32,081 nt of DNA from contig BFEA01000641.1 in assembly GCA_003427395.1 (NCBI GenBank), positions 595,158 through 627,238 on the forward strand. Reading direction: 5' to 3'. The DNA is from Chara braunii (Eukaryota; Streptophyta; Charophyceae; Charales; Characeae). This document shows positions 10,241-19,182 of this stretch, in pieces; position 1 is the stretch's first letter; every line of letters begins with the position of its first letter. The notes beneath the pieces were generated by a model, which saw nothing but the letters and a program-made list of their open reading frames with translations, was not told the DNA's origin and did not search any database. A program made the translations under genes and the position numbers.

Positions 10241-11291
10241 CACTTTGATCACCTACTATCTTCGTATTAACTCACACCTTCGCGTACTTCATCATCAACT
10301 TCTTTAGGATGTAAGCGTTTTGTGGCTCTGCTTCGATATCGACTTGACTCCTACTTCATCGACGTTATCGACCACTTCGACGATTTCAACTACCTTATCA
10401 GCTTCAGCTACTTTGGACGTGACTCCCTCACACCACCACCCGACCTTGTATATTTCATTGCGTGTGTCGCATGATGGTTCTCACTTAGCCGGGTCTCTCT
10501 AAGTTGGGTTCTCCCTTGGTATCCCATAAGCATTGGGACTGTAGCGTTATTTTGGCTTCCCCGCTCTCAGATCTAACTTCGTTCCTCAGTCAGTGCGTTA
10601 TGTGCATGTTTCCCTCACCCACTGCACCCCTCATGACCCTAGTGTCGGCCATTGTATGTCGTCAGTTAGACATATGACCACCCTCTTTCAGACTCCCCTT
10701 TCATGGCCGACCCCTCATGGTGTCACCCTTTCATTAAGCGTTACCCGCCTTGATGGCCTATCTGTTAGGGTCATTGGTTTTGCTTCGCTACCACTCTCTC
10801 ACCCTGAGCCTAATGACCTTCCCACCTTTGTGCGTAACTGCCCTTAGGAATTTCGATTTTTAAGCTGCATTCACCAACTTTGAGACCATGTCACTCCTAG
10901 TGGTTCAACGACACGATATCACGTTGTGGCATATTGCTCTCTTTTCCATTTAGTATCGAGGCAATTGCCTCCACGACTTTAGGATTATATCTTGCTACAT
11001 GTCATTTTTTGTTGTTAGTTAGGATGTGTATACCAGACATTTGCTTTTCATTTGACATTATGTAGCTTAGGCTGCATCGCATGGACTCTGTGACGGAGTT
11101 TGCTCCGCATCCTAGATTTTTCAGCTTTCTTTATAGCAGAGTTCTACTTCTTTTGCGGATAGCATGTTTATGGCTCTTGCGATTCATTACAGGTATGAGG
11201 ATCGTGCAACGGGCCTCTATCTGATATATCCTACAGCCAGGGTCTATCAAGCTATTTGCCTGTTCGGCTTGTGGGACCTGGTTGTGGTCGG
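10241..11291. other. Putative 3' untranslated/LTR-side sequence; no gene
   Basis: C/T-rich sequence continues the composition of the gypsy element, with a low-complexity Ser/Thr-coding stretch at 10330-10430 (TCGACG, TCAGCTAC repeats). It may contain the 3' untranslated region or part of the 3' LTR. I found no matching 5' copy upstream and no TG...CA ends with a target duplication, so no LTR is called. Confidence 0.35.
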
Positions 11292-11572
11292 ACCCTACAG
11301 GTCGTGTGCTGTTTCAGTCCAGTCCAGTCCTGCGTGGTACCACTGTCAGTACCAGCAATCCAGTCCAGTCCAGTCAATTCGTTGGGGGTATACCCCAGCT
11401 AGAGTTTGTTTTCATTGATTCTTCATTTTGCACCCCACAGGTTGTGTGTTGTTTCAGTCCAGTCCAGTCTTGCCCGGTACCACGGTCAGTACCAGGTCAG
11501 TCCAGTCCAGTCCAGTCAGTTTGCTGGGGGTATACCCCAGTTGGAGTATGTTTTCATTGATTCTTCATTTTG
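11292..11572. repeat. Two 140-bp tandem repeat units with CAGTC microsatellites
   Basis: Unit 1 begins ACCCTACAGGTCGTGTG at 11292 and unit 2 begins ACCCCACAGGTTGTGTG at 11432, a spacing of 140 bp. Each holds two CAGTC pentamer runs around a GGTACCAC-GTCAGTACC core, then the 12-bp palindrome GGGGTATACCCC, then TTTTCATTGATTCTTCATTTTG. Divergence is low, about 10%. No coding role is visible. Confidence 0.9.
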
Positions 11573-11946
11573 GAGTACGTGTATGTTGAGTCCATGTCAA
11601 AGTAGAGTTGTTCCTTCCAGATCTATCCCCATCTCCATTTTGCTCACCCCTTCGTCTTCATCTTGCCAGACAGTCATCCCGACGGGTCCGCCACAACTAG
11701 GGTATCATTTCGCTTGAAATCCGTCCAAGCAAAATGGGTTGCATGCAAGGCCCTGAGAATGTGTTTCTCATGGTTATTTTGTGGCTAGACATAAACGTAC
11801 TTCCCCCGCCAGTTTCATATATGCTTGATTGATTTTGTGGTGTGTGGGAGAAAGTTAACCTTAGACACTGCTGCTACTCGATGGGGGTTAGGGGACAATG
11901 AAAAAGCGGGGGCAGCACAACTACTGACAAAATGTTTGGTCTTTGC
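11573..11946. other. No feature recognised
   Basis: Unique-looking mixed sequence between the 140-bp repeats and the SINE-like head. No open frame of note and no RNA or repeat structure that I can support. Confidence 0.4.
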
Positions 11947-12003
11947 GTAAGTCGGACCCCCACTGGCGGCCCCAACCCTCCACCCTTAACCACTAGGGCA
12001 AGG
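11947..12003 (-). mobile_element. tRNA-derived SINE-like head (minus strand)
   Basis: Read on the minus strand, TTGCCCTAGTGGTTAAGGG resembles a pol III A box and D arm (as in Ser/Leu-type tRNAs), and about 35 nt later GGGGGTCCGACTTAC resembles a degenerate B box. The spacing fits tRNA-derived SINEs. No clear tail or target duplication was found, so the element limits are unknown. Confidence 0.4.
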
Positions 12004-12379
12004 GCAACATGCAAGATTCCCTTAATTGTGAGAGGTAGCTATGGTTGCAAGGGTCCCCTTTATAGAGCCTTAGGAGTAGATAGTTATTGAAGGGCGACAG
12101 AATTTGAGAGAATAATATAGTGCAGGTTTCTATTTTAAGACAAAAAAAAGGTGGCAACTAGACCATAGACTTTGGGGCCTCTGCCAAACGGCAATCGTTG
12201 TCGTTGTTGTTGTATATTTTGTTTTTTTAAGCAGTCGCTAGAGACCTACTAACTGGGCCGAGGAGGAACAATATATTAGGTCCACACTTCAAGTTGGTGG
12301 ACATTGTGTTTGCACTAAGCTGATATGAACCTAAGTGGGCCGTTTTTTTTCTGTTTTTTTTTTTTAAGGCTAATTCTTT
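12004..12379. other. No feature recognised; poly-T tract
   Basis: AT-rich sequence with T8 to T12 tracts at 12342-12365. No open frame or repeat is recognised. Confidence 0.4.
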
Positions 12380-12381
12380 TA

Positions 12382-12516
12382 AACCACCAGTACATTTCCC
12401 ATATGTCGTCCGCGAGCACTGCGCGTGCCCTGAAAATCAAGGCTAGCCACCGATTCAATTTATCGACGATCGCCCTTCCATTTTAGAAAAAATAGTTGGG
12501 AAAGGTACTGGTGGTT
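12382..12516. mobile_element. 135-bp MITE with TA target site (Tc1/mariner-like)
   Basis: The terminal inverted repeats are AACCACCAGTACATTTCCC (12382-12400) and GGGAAAGGTACTGGTGGTT (12498-12516), with one mismatch over 19 bp. Both ends are flanked by TA (12380-12381 and 12517-12518), the target duplication of Tc1/mariner and Stowaway-type elements. The interior has no coding capacity. Similar single ends (GTACTGATGGTTTA at 17555-17568, GTACTGGTCGTTTA near 24089-24102) hint at more degraded copies. Confidence 0.7.
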
Positions 12517-12619
12517 TACGCCAAACAATGGCGAGTTTTAACGTCATGTTCATGGTTCCTAAGCACAACTGGGACTTGAACAGCGATTTCGTTAAAACAG
12601 GCGTATTTTATTTTTCTAC

Positions 12620-12934
12620 AAATTTAAATTGAAAATCCAAACTATGGCCAAAATTTGATGAATTTTTGGTACGGCGTTTAGAAAACGCCCTCCCCCCTCG
12701 ATGTATCTGGATTCCACCAAAGTTCATATACATCCAGGAGGTACGATGTTTTTATAACGTCGTGCCCCATGGATGTATGTGGACTTTGGCTGAGTCCAAA
12801 TACATCGAAACGTCGAACCCCCTGGATGTATGTCGACTTTGACTGAGTCAAGATACATCGAGGAGGTAGGGTGTTTTTTTAACATTGTATCCAAAATTTC
12901 ATCAAATTTTGGCCACTGTTTGGATTTTAAATTT
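12620..12934. mobile_element. Foldback element with about 85-bp inverted arms and hairpin core
   Basis: The left arm (12620-12707, AAATTTAAATTG to CTCGATGTATC) and right arm (12852-12934, GATACATCGAGG to ATTTTAAATTT) are reverse complements with scattered mismatches. They share AAAATCCAAAC, TGGCCAAAATTTGATGAA and CTCGATGTATC. The part between them holds further short hairpins built on GATGTAT/ATACATC. Long-arm elements like this are called foldback transposons or MITEs, and a transcript could give a hairpin RNA. No target duplication was identified. Confidence 0.75.
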
Positions 12935-12956
12935 CGTTTGAAACAACCATTTTGAT

Positions 12957-13190
12957 AAAACGGACATAATATATTTTTTGAACGAAATTGAAATTGAGTT
13001 TCAGGGCCTAAATCCCCTCCAATTTTTTGGTTCTTGGGGTACGGCGTTTTGCTTCGGAGCCAAAAATTTGGTTCGGATTTTGACCCAATAATTTTAGGAA
13101 CGCTAGACCCCAAGAGCCAAAAATTTGGACCGGAATCCAGCCCAAAAACTCAATTTCAGTTTCGTTCAAAAAATATAATATGTCCGTTTT
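12957..13190. mobile_element. Second foldback element, 45-bp near-perfect inverted arms
   Basis: The arms at 12957-13001 and 13146-13190 pair almost perfectly. The left arm begins AAAACGGACATAATATA and the right arm ends TATAATATGTCCGTTTT; the inner parts pair GAACGAAATTGAAATTGAG with CTCAATTTCAGTTTCGTTC. The interior repeats CCAAAAATTTGG-type palindromes (AGCCAAAAATTTGG twice). It begins only about 20 bp after the first foldback ends. CCGTTTTGATGAAATCA at 13185-13201 is echoed by CCGTTTTGACGAAATCA at 13219-13235. Confidence 0.8.
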
Positions 13191-13498
13191 GATGAAATCA
13201 TGGTCGTTAAAATATATCCGTTTTGACGAAATCACTACTCTTGGCACTTAGAAAGATATGGTGGCATGGGTGTGTCTATTTCTTTCATCCAATTCACTGC
13301 CTACCGGGCTACTTGCGCGGTTGTGTGATTGATGGGTAATGAACTTGGCAAGAAGGCCATAAATGGTGTGGGACTAGGAAAATTTTATGCACGGCCGGGC
13401 ACCCGGGTGTGACGCTCGAAGGGGTCAAATGCCCGGGGAATCCGAGCGTGCAAAAAAAATTAAAAGAAATAATAATAACAAAAAAATATATATATATA

Positions 13499-14440
13499 CA
13501 GGGTTGTAGGCCGAACGTACAGAGACCCCTAAGCGGACCCCCGAACGTTCGGGCGTTCGGGTCCCCGTATGGGCCCCAAACCTGAAGGTGTTCGGACCCC
13601 TCAAAAAACTATTGTGGCACCTAAATATTATTTTTTTTTCTGAAAAATTTTCTGTGAGTTCCTTGTGATGTAAGGTATCTCCCTCTTAATGTTGAAGCCA
13701 TTCTATTGAGCAAAAACAAAATGAAAAATCGTAAAGATGGTGGTGTTAAAACTTGCTAGCCCACTCACTAATTTGTTTTTTCTTGTTTTTCACTTTTCGT
13801 TTCTCTTTTATTTCGGGGCATGAAACAAAATATTATTTTTTTAAAATTCATTTGTATATTATCTATTATGTAAGATACACATATACAAATTTTCATGGCA
13901 ATTGTGACAGCCAAAAAAAAATTAAAAATTACCAAAGATGGCAGTGTCAAAAACGTGCTCGCCCACTCAATAATTTTATTCTCGTTTTATTTTTTTTAAT
14001 TTTTTTTATTATTATTTATTTTTAGTATTTGATTTTTATTTCAAATTTGGTAAAGAATTTGGATGTAACATTGAGGCAAATGTTGTTGAATTCATTCTTC
14101 TGTATAACATATATATATTTTTCAGATTGTTTGGAATTTTTTATTTTTTTTTTTATTTTTTTTTTTGTCTGCGTTAGGTCGAACGGCCGAACGAGTCGAG
14201 AGGGGGTGCCGATTTTTTCCAGAGTTGGCTGTCAAGGGGGGGAAGGGGGGTATAAATTATTTTTAAAGGGGCTAAGAGGGATTTAAGGGGGGTCCTTAAG
14301 TGTGATTTTGTTATTTTCTTTTTTATCTCCAATTCGGTGAGGAATTTTGATGTGACCCTTGGCCAAAAGTTGTTTGTATTGCAATTATACACAACAAATG
14401 TTTTTTTGGAATTTTTTAACTTTCGTTTCTTTTCTCTTCT
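13499..14440. repeat. Degraded copy of the CAGGGTT-ended (hAT-like) repeat, internally duplicated
   Basis: It starts CAGGGTTGTAGGCCGAACG at 13499 and shares with the element at 15587 the CCCGAACGTTCGGG palindrome (13540-13553), GTGAGTTC-TGATGTAA, AAAATCGT-AAAGATGG and GCCCACTCACT. The AAAGATGG to GCCCACTCA segment recurs at about 13935-13970. A second motif (GGATGTAACATTGAGGCAAA at 14061) recurs diverged at 14348-14367, so the copy has grown by tandem duplication. No matching right end was found. Confidence 0.65.
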
Positions 14441-14454
14441 TTTTTTGTTTTTTG

Positions 14455-14560
14455 CGTTGGGGCTGCCCGGAACCCTGCCCGGGGGTCATGCCCGGTCGGG
14501 CACCTGGGCGGGTATCCGGGCACGAGTTGGGTGCCCGGGCGCCCGAAAAAACAACCTAGG
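14455..14560. repeat. Very GC-rich CCCGGGC-motif block
   Basis: An approximately 100-bp block of overlapping CCCGGGC, GCCCGG and CGGGCAC strings inside AT-rich surroundings. A related block (GGCCGGGCACCCGGG) lies at 13393-13407 just before the 13499 repeat. These may be subterminal repeats of the same transposon family. No other identity can be given. Confidence 0.5.
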
Positions 14561-14854
14561 TGTGGGAACCTTTTTTTTTTCCTTTTCTTGTGTTGGGGGG
14601 GGGCACAAATGTTCCAATCTATTCTTAGGGAGCAGCACGTTCTGGGAACAGGGTCCAACGTCCCATATAGAGTTACACAAGTCATTTGAGATACTGGGGT
14701 CATTACTCGGCTTCGGCTGAGAATCAATCTAAGAACTATTGGAGAAAATCAAGAGAATTAAAGGAGATGTTGAAAAACCATAAATGACTAGTGACCTCTT
14801 CTCGAATGCTCAAAACCCCTAGACTCCCACAAAAAACTCTCTCAGATTGTCCAA

Positions 14855-15048
14855 CACTGTCTTATTCCCTGTCAAGTTGTCCCAGGCCTCACACCCCTAC
14901 CCGGCTAGGTTACAGGGCAACACGACTCTCCCCAGCTCCAGCCAGTGTCGTCTCAACAGCAACCCTCGGTTGTCCCTCGGAATGCCAACCCCAAAGCATC
15001 CCCATATCTCTCTACCAGGCCTCACGCTCCTGCAATCAACAGGTTACC
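14855..15048 (+). repeat. Dispersed repeat, copy A (second copy at 28378)
   Basis: It shares CAGGCCTCAC, GCTAGGTTACAG, CGACTC, CCAGCTCC, CAGCAACCC, GCATCCCCA and ATCTCTCTAC in the same order and orientation with 28378-28573, at roughly 70-75% identity by eye. Each copy contains two AGGCCTCAC-type subunits. Function is unknown; it looks like a fragment of a middle-repetitive element. Confidence 0.75.
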
Positions 15049-15578
15049 GCCCAAACTAAACTTATTTATTAATAACGGGGTGAATCCGTTATTTGGCAAT
15101 TGCCTTATCGTCTATCAGACAAACATGGTTTTTTTCTTTATTCTCCAAGAGGACGAACTTAATTACAACAAATCGAAATTGAGATTACGTACCTCAAAAT
15201 TCTTCTAAGGAAAATACTGGATTCATTAGGAAACATGTGGTCTGCTGCGCACACCACCTGGAAGCCTTGGTTTAATTGCCACTGGTACTGGCTCAGGAAC
15301 TCGTGTTTCTTGCGGAGGATGGTGTTGGAGTACGAAGGGTCTATCTGGTTCCCGGACCTCTCCCACAACGTAGGTGCGCCTCCCGCCGAATCCCGCAAAC
15401 TTTCGGGTCCTTGTACCTCCAAAGTGTCCACTTGTATATATGTTGATCGTACACAATTTGTCAAAGCTTGCTTCATGTTCTCAAAGCTATGCACATTATG
15501 CATGACTGGGTTACCTGTTTTTTTATTTATCACAAGGCTTAGCTAATATCTAAGTATATCTTATAGATGTTGTTTGAT
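15049..15578. other. No gene recognised
   Basis: Open frames of 124 residues (minus, 15159-15533) and 103 residues (plus, 15235-15546) overlap each other. Neither shows a known domain. The GC content rises at 15235-15430, so an old coding fragment is possible but unsupported. Confidence 0.35.
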
Positions 15579-15586
15579 GTTGGAAG

Positions 15587-16096
15587 CAGGGTTACCTGAC
15601 CGAATGTTTGGGGGCCCCCGGGCTGGCCCCCGAACGTTCGGGCGTTCGGGGTCCCGTTCGGGGGCCGAACACCTCTAGGTTTGGCCCCCGCCAAAAAATA
15701 TTTCGGAGCTTAAAAATAAGTTTTTGTTATTGAATTGTTTTTTGTGAGTTCTCTATGATGTAACCTACACGCCTATAAATTTTGAAGTCATTCTGCTAAG
15801 CCAAAAAAACATTAAAAATCGTCAAAGATGGGGGTGTCAAAACGTGCTCGCCCACTCACTATTTTGTTTTTTTTCACTTTTAACTTTTTGTTTTCACTTT
15901 ATTTCGGGGCCTAAANAATTTTATTATTTTTTGAAAATTTTTTAATGAGTTATTGATTATGTAACGTATCTGTAAATTTTCAGGGCATTTGTCAATGCCA
16001 AAACCTGTCTCTTATACACATCTAGATGTGTATAAGAGACAGCGTTCGGGCGTTCGGGTTCGGGCGTTCGGCCCATCCCGAATGTCGGTAACCCTG
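15587..16096. mobile_element. Non-autonomous hAT-like element with 8-bp target duplication
   Basis: The ends are CAGGGTTACC at 15587-15596 and GGTAACCCTG at 16087-16096, a perfect 10-bp terminal inverted repeat. They are flanked by identical 8-bp GTTGGAAG at 15579-15586 and 16097-16104. CAGGG-type ends plus an 8-bp duplication are the hallmarks of hAT transposons. Subterminal sequences repeat CGTTCGGGCGTTCGG and the palindrome CCCGAACGTTCGGG. There is no transposase, so it depended on one elsewhere. The element contains one ambiguous base (N at 15916) and an adapter sequence, so its assembled interior is not trustworthy. Confidence 0.85.
16005..16042. other. Tn5/Nextera mate-pair junction adapter (assembly artefact)
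   Basis: 16005-16023 reads CTGTCTCTTATACACATCT, the 19-bp Tn5 mosaic end used in Nextera libraries. 16024-16042 is its exact reverse complement. Two mosaic ends head to head form the circularisation junction of Nextera mate-pair libraries. It is synthetic sequence, not genomic, and marks a place where a junction read was built into the assembly. Confidence 0.97.
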
Positions 16097-16139
16097 GTTG
16101 GAAGTAAAAACAATTGAAAAGTTGTAATTAGTAAAGAGT

Positions 16140-16372
16140 ACTACAGACCATGCAAATAGAGGTAATTTATGCATGGTCATTCCTGGGCCACGCATCGTAA
16201 AAATAGTCGTAATGATATTGATAGCACCTACTATTGAGGAAACACCCGATAAATGAAGATTAAAAATAGCTAAATCCATAGCTCCTCCTGAATAACAGGT
16301 TAAGACCATCCACCCGGTACCAGCACCTATTTCCACTAAAGTAGAACTTAAAAGAAGTGAAAATGATGGTGG
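16140..16372 (-). pseudogene. cox1: Nuclear mitochondrial fragment of cytochrome c oxidase subunit 1
   Basis: Minus-strand reading from 16372 gives [20 protein letters not shown], then TGWMV, a gap, [29 protein letters not shown] and [18 protein letters not shown]. This is the part of mitochondrial Cox1 just before the copper/haem a3 site, a region of transmembrane helices of complex IV. About seven residues between TGW and SGGA are deleted, in frame. No stop occurs in about 75 codons and TGG encodes Trp, as in plant mitochondria. Homology stops at both edges. The seemingly longer open frame toward lower coordinates runs through unrelated sequence into the synthetic adapter. Confidence 0.9.
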
Positions 16373-16427
16373 TAGTAAGGAGGAAGACCTGAGTTGGAAT
16401 AATGTTCGAAGTTTATTTCAATTAACA

Positions 16428-16760
16428 CAAATGTGTCGCATAAGTAGCGACCTATACGAATGGTGTAACGACTGCCCCGTTGTCTCCAACATGGGCTCAG
16501 TGAAATTGAATTCTCGGTGAAGATGCGGAGTACCAACGGCTAGATGGTAAGACCTCGTGCACCTTAACCATAGCTTTGCATTGACAACCTTGATTGAATG
16601 TATAGGATAGGTGGGAGGTGGTCATCAGTGACTACCAAGCTTGAAATACCACTTTTTCATGTAAGGGTGTCTAATTGCCAAAACAATTGGATTGGTAAAA
16701 CCTTGCGTAGTGGTAGTTATCTGGGGCGGATGCCTTATATGGGGAGCTTACACAGTGATG
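16428..16760 (+). pseudogene. rrnL: Nuclear mitochondrial fragment of large-subunit rRNA (domain IV/V)
   Basis: Plus-strand matches to the plant mitochondrial 26S rRNA core include GTCGCATAAGTAGCGACCTA, ACGAATGGTGTAACGACTGC, CAGTGAAATTGAATTCTC, GTGAAGATGCGGAGTACCAA, CGGCTAGATGGTAAGACC, CGTGCACCTTAACCATAGCT, TAGGATAGGTGGGAGG, CTTGAAATACCACTTTTTCA and TCTGGGGCGGATGCC. In E. coli numbering this is roughly 1960-2260. The sequence carries several substitutions and fades after about 16740. It lies only about 50 bp from an opposite-strand cox1 piece, so this is a patchwork insertion, not a colinear mitochondrial segment unless the source genome has that order. Confidence 0.88.
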
Positions 16761-16789
16761 TTAAAGGCAAATTTGGTTATATCTTGAAA

Positions 16790-17639
16790 CCTCCACCGAG
16801 TATCCAATAATGAATGTGTCGGTACGGATAATCAGCAGGAAAGGAAGAAGCAATTTTTTTTTTCCCTTCTTTGCTTGATTATGTAATAAATCGCTTATCT
16901 CACTTTGTGTTCTATCCATTGTAAGACTTTGAAACGTCGGATGATGAGGATTCTGGTCGATCCGATGGACAACAATAGTGCAACTTCGACGCGAAAGGCA
17001 GTTTTTTTTCTCCTTGGTCCCCATGTAAAGGGTGGTGTGAATCTGAAGTAGATTAGGCGTTAATTACATTTCCTCTGCCAGTGAGGGGTTTGATATTTCT
17101 TTTGCGGATAGGATTGTGTTTTTCCACAACTGTCTCTAAGTCTAAAGGCAAATTTCAAGGAGGTTTTCCTACACTTTTCTCTTTCGACTTCTGCAATTCA
17201 TAGAGTGCCCGTGTCGGTCGGTGTTTCCCAAAGAGCCCTCGGATCAGAGGCGAGAACCCCAGTTTCACCCAGGCAGTTCAATCCCCTGCCCAAAATCCTC
17301 GGCCACACCCCACCTACTCTGATGGGTGCTCCCGCGGGTATTGGATGCTGCGCGAAGCGTGAGGTCAGCGTATCACCACTGTGCCAGGAAGCACCACGAG
17401 TACCTCCCCATATATCGGCCACGGGCATAAATTTGCCCCACGTGCCAAAGAGAAATGAACCGACACGGATGTTTCTGGCCGGGGCCGTCAGCCATTTCGA
17501 TTCCCCACAGAAGGTCCGTGTTGACAGCTGCGGTATTTTTTTCAAGCAGGAAAAGGTACTGATGGTTTAAACCTTGCATGATGAACTCGTAATCATGCTG
17601 GTCTTATGAGACTTGGGGCAGAGACTCTAGACTAGCTAA
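16790..17639. other. No gene recognised
   Basis: Contains a T11 tract near 16855 and a GC-rich stretch at 17190-17550 with overlapping open frames on both strands (115 residues minus, 121 residues plus). Neither frame has a domain that I recognise. GGTACTGATGGTTTAA near 17555 resembles one end of the 135-bp MITE at 12382. Confidence 0.35.
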
Positions 17640-17745
17640 ACTAGGCTCTGTGGGTAGACTGCAGTTCTCTTGGTGGTTACTGAACCCTTTAGACTAGGCT
17701 CTGTGGGTAGACTGCAGTTCTCTTGGTGGTTACTGAACCCTTTAG
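17640..17745. repeat. Perfect 53-bp tandem duplication
   Basis: ACTAGGCTCTGTGGGTAGAC through TACTGAACCCTTTAG is present twice in direct succession (17640-17692 and 17693-17745) with no differences that I can see. Perfect identity implies a recent duplication or an assembly-level duplication. Confidence 0.95.
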
Positions 17746-18022
17746 GGCATAGGGAGGCTTCAGTACCCCACCGTAGAGAGCATGTGGTTTAGCATAGGGG
17801 AGGTTTAGTGATGAATTTGGTCTTATGGAAGTTCTGCTGCTCCCGTTTTGATTGGAAACAACCCCCTTTTCCTTTTTTATTGGAGAGCCATTATCGGTGG
17901 GCTTGAAGGGACATGAACCCGGTTTCCAGGAGCTGAAGCCGAGTAATGGTCCCATTTTTTTCTTGGCTTCTTTACCTGTTGTATCTGGACAGGACAGCCT
18001 TTCAGGCCTTTTTTTATTGTCA

Positions 18023-18057
<35 letters not shown>

Positions 18058-18269
18058 TTTTATTATGGGTGTCATTGCGGACTCCGGACACACGGGGTTG
18101 CCGACACAGCTATTGGCTGTCCTGACATTCTCTTATTCACCGTAAGACCACCTCCTTACCCATCCTCTCGGCAATTCTCCTAGCGCACCCCTATCCCTAC
18201 CATCCTACCTCAGTATTACTACTCAGGACTATCACCATGGTATTTCAGAGGGCGACTTGGACCAGACAG
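17746..18269. other. No gene; long T tract
   Basis: Holds a pyrimidine run ending in T21 (18041-18061) and, around 17906-17922, a B-box-like GGGTTCATGTCCC on the minus strand. This could be part of a tRNA-derived SINE, but no A box is visible. The open frames here mostly read through the T tract. Confidence 0.35.
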
Positions 18270-18745
18270 TAGTTCTAGGCACCTGGGCTAGGCTGGACCA
18301 AGCGCGAAGCCTTGAGCCCCTCCCAGCCCCAGTTGAGGCACAGTCAAGCAAGCCACGTTACTCGGGTACATCGGGCGCCAGGCTCTAGTATTATGTCTGC
18401 TTCTCCTACCAACCCCCATTCTGGCATGTGTATACTATATATGTGTCCTGGCATGTTTCTCCTTTCTACAGATGTCAGATACCGAGGCTGGACAGGGCCA
18501 AGCGCGAAGCCTTGAGCCCCAGCCAGCCCCAGTCATGTGTGTACGTGCTATCTGTGTGTTATTCATGGTTCTCGATACCGAGGCCAGGCAAGGACAACCG
18601 TGAAGCCTTGAAAACCCCAGCCTACCCCCAGTCATGTATGTGTATATGCCATGGTTCTAGATACTGAGGCTGGACAGGGACAAGCGCGAAGCCTTGATCC
18701 CAGCCAACCCCAGCAGTAGTGCGGACCCCCACCAAGCCCCAATTG
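18270..18745. repeat. Minisatellite of about 85-95-bp units (GAGGCTGGAC...GCGAAGCCTTGA)
   Basis: At least four diverged units carry GGCTGGAC, AAGCGCGAAGCCTTGA, then a CCCAGCCAGCCCCAG block and a TG-rich spacer (TGTGTATATGCC-type). Starts of the GATACCGAGGCTGG motif are near 18478, 18574 and 18660, with an earlier related unit near 18280. It is non-coding. Confidence 0.8.
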
Positions 18746-18814
18746 AGTTCTGTATATATTGTAGGGTTGTATTGTCATATGAATGGTGGGCCGGTCTGTG
18801 CAAGAAACCGCCCC

Positions 18815-18880
18815 AAAGTCTCTAGCCAGACTCGAACCCACACGCTGTGTTGTGTAACTACAATGCCCTATCTTATGTGC
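18815..18880 (-). mobile_element. Possible tRNA-derived SINE head (B box only)
   Basis: The minus strand contains GTGTGGGTTCGAGTCTGGC, an excellent pol III B box (GGGTTCGAGTC at 18829-18839 read in reverse). The sequence about 25-45 nt upstream on that strand (AGATAGGGCATTGTAG) is a poor A box. I read it as a degraded tRNA-related element. Confidence 0.4.
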
Positions 18881-19115
18881 TGTGTTCTGAATTGATGGCA
18901 ATGTATGGAATGCCAGAACAGGGGAGAATTTCAGAACAATCAATAGCTACGTCAAGCAACCCACGCATAGTCAAGACCCAGCATACAACAACCAGGACTA
19001 CCCCTTGGGTGGTGCGCAGGCAATGTCTGTAATAGTACCATGCGTCGGCCCAAGGGGATGTATGTCCAGCCGTGCGTCACTCTAACGCCCTGCCGGTGTC
19101 CATGCGCAAGGCTGT

Positions 19116-19182
19116 GGAGTTTTGAAGCCGCAACCTTATACCACAGTGCGCATTTCCAACCGGTGCTCTAACCACTGAGCTA
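19116..19182 (-). mobile_element. tRNA-like part of a U6-tRNA chimera
   Basis: On the minus strand, directly after the U6 segment, the sequence reads TAGCTCAGTGGTTAGAGCA (perfect A box and D arm) and CCGGTTGGAAATGCGCAC. It continues to GGTTGCGGCTTCAAAACTCC, a damaged B box and T arm. It therefore starts at tRNA position 8, with the U6 3' part standing where the acceptor strand should be. The anticodon stem does not pair well, so it is a tRNA-derived SINE head or pseudogene, not a working tRNA. Confidence 0.75.

Noticed and set aside
11292-11572. CRISPR-like array
   Set aside because: Only two units, 140 bp each, without unique spacers, in a eukaryotic repeat landscape.
4150-11750. LTR pair for the gypsy element
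   Set aside because: No long direct repeat between the two flanks, no TG...CA ends with target duplication, no tRNA-complementary primer site found.
12724-13113. 129-residue minus-strand frame with repeated MYLDSVKVDIHPGG-type text
   Set aside because: It lies within the two foldback elements and the repetition comes from the hairpin units; non-coding.
16022-16139. Extension of the cox1 frame toward lower coordinates
   Set aside because: After LPLFAWSV the text is unrelated to Cox1 and runs into the hAT end and the synthetic Tn5 adapter.
17198-17570. Overlapping 115- and 121-residue frames as a small gene
   Set aside because: GC-rich stretch gives open frames on both strands; neither has a domain, signal or supporting context.
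18829-18839. Functional tRNA gene on the minus strand
   Set aside because: Good B box but no acceptor, D or anticodon pairing could be drawn.
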